10,403 nucleotides of DNA from Podila epigama (Eukaryota > Mortierellomycota > Mortierellomycetes > Mortierellales > Mortierellaceae): assembly GCA_015679605.1 (NCBI GenBank), contig JAAAVE010001080.1, positions 1-10,403 of the forward strand, in the 5' to 3' direction. This document shows positions 9,101 through 10,403 of this stretch, piece by piece. The first letter of the stretch is position 1. The number at the start of each line of letters is the position of its first letter. A program made the translations under genes and the position numbers. A model generated the notes under the pieces. That model was given only the letters and a program-made list of their open reading frames with translations, had not been told where the DNA came from and ran no database searches.

Positions 9101-9804
9101 TCGCGTTCTCGGGCAGGGAGGCCAAGTGTGCCAAGTCTGTCTCGAGCAAGAAGTCCATTTGATTCTAAGCGGCTAGTTGTGCTTGAAGATGCTCCAGTGG
9201 ATGCCCTTGTCCTTGTCGTAGATGTAGCGTTTGTTGTCGACGCAATTGATGCAGATGTAGCTGACAGGGAAGACGCTCCTTCTGTATTCCTTTTGCCGGG
9301 TTGTACTGAAGAGATAGCCGACTTGGATACAAAGTCTGGCCTATCGTTTGCATTGACATCACTATATGTTCTTCGTGACGAATGAATTGAAGGAGCAGCT
9401 GAGGACGAGACGTTGGTAGTGCTTTTCAAAGATGGTTCCAAGGCAAACGTAGACATCGCCGCTGAAGGACTTTGTGCGCCAGAGCCTGATCGCATCCTGC
9501 CTGCTCGGGGTGGCGTCAGCTGTGACTGCGGGCGCTGTTGAGCGGTCGCGTTCGAACTGGAGTACCTGTCATCAGTGGGGTTGGTATTAGAGCCCAAGGA
9601 TCCAGTGTAGCTACGATCAAAACTACTAAGGGAGTGGCTGTGATGGTGGTGGCTCTGTTGTTGCTGCCACCTGTGTTGCTGAAAGTCTGCTCCAAGAGTT
9701 GAATTTGATGCGTTGCCAGGTGAGTCTGTGTTGTGGGCGGACTCTGAGTTTCCTGGAGGCAGGATGGAATTGCCTCTCCGCCGAGACGGGGAAGCGTATG
9801 CCAT
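3128..9804 (-). CDS. sepH: Cdc7/SepH-type septation kinase with CH domain and C1 finger, 13 exons
   Basis: Minus-strand exons: 9804-8958, 8830-8590, 8394-8328, 8227-8189, 8091-8026, 7910-6927, 6829-6783, 6674-6371, 6273-6135, 6041-5755, 5643-5295, 5174-5118, 5028-3128. They total 5328 nt, 1775 aa; 12 GT-AG introns of 89-195 nt agree in phase. Order: low-complexity Ser/Thr/Gln/His N-terminus (1-~325); CH domain (~328-432); disordered linker (~433-735); STE-group kinase (~749-1003); Pro-rich segment; C1-type zinc finger (1114-1160); long Ser/Pro-rich tail. Family role (S. pombe Cdc7, Aspergillus SepH, budding yeast Cdc15): Spg1/Tem1-GTPase-dependent kinase at spindle pole bodies that triggers septation or mitotic exit. 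S. pombe Cdc7 is ~1060 aa with its kinase domain at the very N-terminus, so the 748-residue extension is unusual. The start is the first ATG of the long exon-1 frame, with nothing supporting one further upstream. No signal peptide or membrane segment is seen. Kinase identity is near certain; the exact first exon is less so. Confidence 0.92.
4976..5325 (-). other. sepH: C1-type (PKC-like) zinc finger of the septation kinase
   Basis: Ligands His1114, Cys1127, Cys1130, Cys1141, Cys1144, His1149, Cys1152 and Cys1160 give H-x12-C-x2-C-x10-C-x2-C-x4-H-x2-C-x7-C. This is the C1 pattern apart from the central spacing, which is 13-14 in classical members. The finger is assembled from exons 11, 12 and 13 and both junctions restore the spacing exactly. 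The Gly/Gln residues of DAG-binding C1 loops are absent, so an atypical, non-lipid or protein-binding C1 is more likely. Confidence 0.85.
5770..6829 (-). other. sepH: Protein kinase catalytic domain (STE group, Cdc15/Cdc7/SepH family)
   Basis: Residues ~749-1003, exons 7-10. Visible landmarks: glycine loop GRGQFG (755-760), ATP-anchoring Lys777 in VAVK, C-helix Glu795 in MQEVDLL, catalytic loop HCDLKAAN with Asp870 and Asn875, metal-binding Asp888 in DFG, GTPNWMAPE (907-915), and DIWSLGC downstream. All residues needed for catalysis are present. The loop is HCD rather than HRD; from memory this variant is shared by SepH-type kinases, so I do not read it as inactivation. Confidence 0.96.
7875..8696 (-). 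other. sepH: Calponin-homology (CH) domain of the septation kinase
   Basis: Residues ~328-432, encoded by exons 2-6. In order: [40 protein letters not shown] (junction of exons 2 and 3 inside the Lys), [19 protein letters not shown] (exons 3/4), [17 protein letters not shown] (exon 5) and VVSTILTL (exon 6). [20 protein letters not shown] and DLYEGKDM are hallmark positions of single CH domains of the calponin/transgelin type. Such domains bind actin or act as signalling or scaffold modules. Motif spacing is correct only after removing introns 2-5, which supports the splicing model. Confidence 0.9.
8514..8543 (-). repeat. Short ACAAC pentamer repeat in intron 2 of the kinase gene
   Basis: Six near-perfect 5-bp units read on the plus strand (ACAAC with one GCAAC and one ACAAA unit), wholly inside the 195-nt intron 2, the longest intron of the gene. 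On the transcribed strand it is a GU-rich run. Confidence 0.6.
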
Positions 9805-10403
9805 GGAGCTTTAGGTATGAGATGAATGCCAGTTGAAATGGGTGGTGTGGAGTAGGCAGATGCAGAATGGTGGGATGGGTGTGTGGAAAAAAAAGGAAGG
9901 ATGGATGAATGAATGACAGAAGGTTGATAGTGGCGAGAATTGGAAAGAATGGATTAATGATTAAATTCTGGAAACAAGGTGCACACTTGAAGTGAAGTGA
10001 AAGGAACGATCACCAACAAAGCATCTCAAAGAAAAAAAAAATCTTTGTGCTCACCCCTCTTCTCTCTACTCTGTCATTCCATTCCCTTTTGGATGGGTGG
10101 GGACCATCGTTACGCAGTCGAGGTGCGACACAGAGAAAAGAGATAGTTTGATACAGACAGACAATCAAGGCCATTGGCACGACCACATCATCATTGTATC
10201 TGTCTGTCCTGTATGTAGGTCAACTGTGGCTCTCACAATAATGCCTTTTTTTTTAATGGTAGGTCGCTTACTTTGTTACTGCGCGTCTTTTGCCCCCCCT
10301 CTACCTCCTCTCCCTCCTTTCATCCATCTCTCTGCACCACATTGTTCCCTGGTTGTTCATGAACAACAATCTCCCTCCCTTTCGAAACAAGCAGGAGTTT
10401 TTT
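9805..10403 (-). promoter_or_regulatory. Upstream region of the kinase gene
   Basis: About 600 bp with no supportable coding sequence. Present are an inverted CCAAT box (plus-strand ATTGG at 10173-10177, ~370 bp before the start codon), an A run near 10030-10040, a T run near 10247-10254, long C/T-rich stretches on the plus strand at ~10290-10333 and 10371-10382, and a weak 9-bp inverted repeat (10153-10161 with 10199-10207). The C/T-rich plus strand resembles fungal core promoters, so a divergent gene may begin beyond the right edge. I cannot place a transcription start. Confidence 0.4.
10352..10367. promoter_or_regulatory. 16-bp perfect palindrome, possible dimer binding site
   Basis: GTTGTTCATGAACAAC equals its own reverse complement. 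It contains TTCnnGAA, the minimal tail-to-tail heat-shock-element arrangement, and lies in a C/T-rich region 548 bp upstream of the kinase start. Could be a homodimeric factor site or chance. Confidence 0.35.

Noticed and set aside
10153-10207. Inverted repeat of ACAGACAGA as a terminator or hairpin RNA
   Set aside because: The arms are only 9 bp of simple CAGA sequence with a 37-nt loop; too weak to call a structured element.

Overview
The window looks like nuclear DNA from an early-diverging filamentous fungus, most likely Mucoromycota and possibly a Mortierella relative. The grounds are GT-AG introns of about 70-195 nt in every gene, short intergenic gaps, moderate GC, a SAGA subunit of fungal/animal type, and a septation-initiation-network (SIN) kinase. 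The phylum is my inference; I see no marker that fixes the species. There are no rRNA or tRNA genes, transposons or CRISPR arrays that I can support. I find three protein genes, all intron-split, and reconstructed each by matching splice sites, reading phase and conserved motifs.

Left third, plus strand: (1) an ADA1/HFI1/TADA1-like SAGA subunit (163-1758, 4 exons, 380 aa), preceded by a tandem CCAAT/CCAGT array; (2) 158 bp downstream, a CENP-S/MHF1 histone-fold protein (1917-2871, 7 exons, 111 aa). The second gene is so fragmented that no exon makes a notable open frame, so it is easily missed. A 13-nt element occurs twice in the gap before it.

Right two thirds, minus strand, convergent with the first two: (3) one large gene, 9804-3128, with 13 exons and 1775 aa. 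It encodes a Cdc7/SepH/Cdc15-type SIN kinase. The kinase domain is not N-terminal, as it is in the yeast proteins. It follows a ~748-residue extension that contains a calponin-homology (CH) domain, and is itself followed by a C1-type zinc finger and a ~615-residue Ser/Pro-rich tail. The CH-kinase-C1 order is the most unusual thing here. Exon phases agree at all 12 introns, and the CH-kinase join lies inside one uninterrupted 984-nt exon.

The last ~600 bp (9805-10403) is the upstream region of the kinase gene. It holds pyrimidine-rich tracts, an inverted CCAAT box and a 16-bp perfect palindrome, and may be shared with a gene beyond the right edge. The three genes act in different nuclear or cell-cycle processes: transcription coactivation, centromere/DNA-repair histone fold, and septation signalling. 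Nothing shows that they form one pathway.
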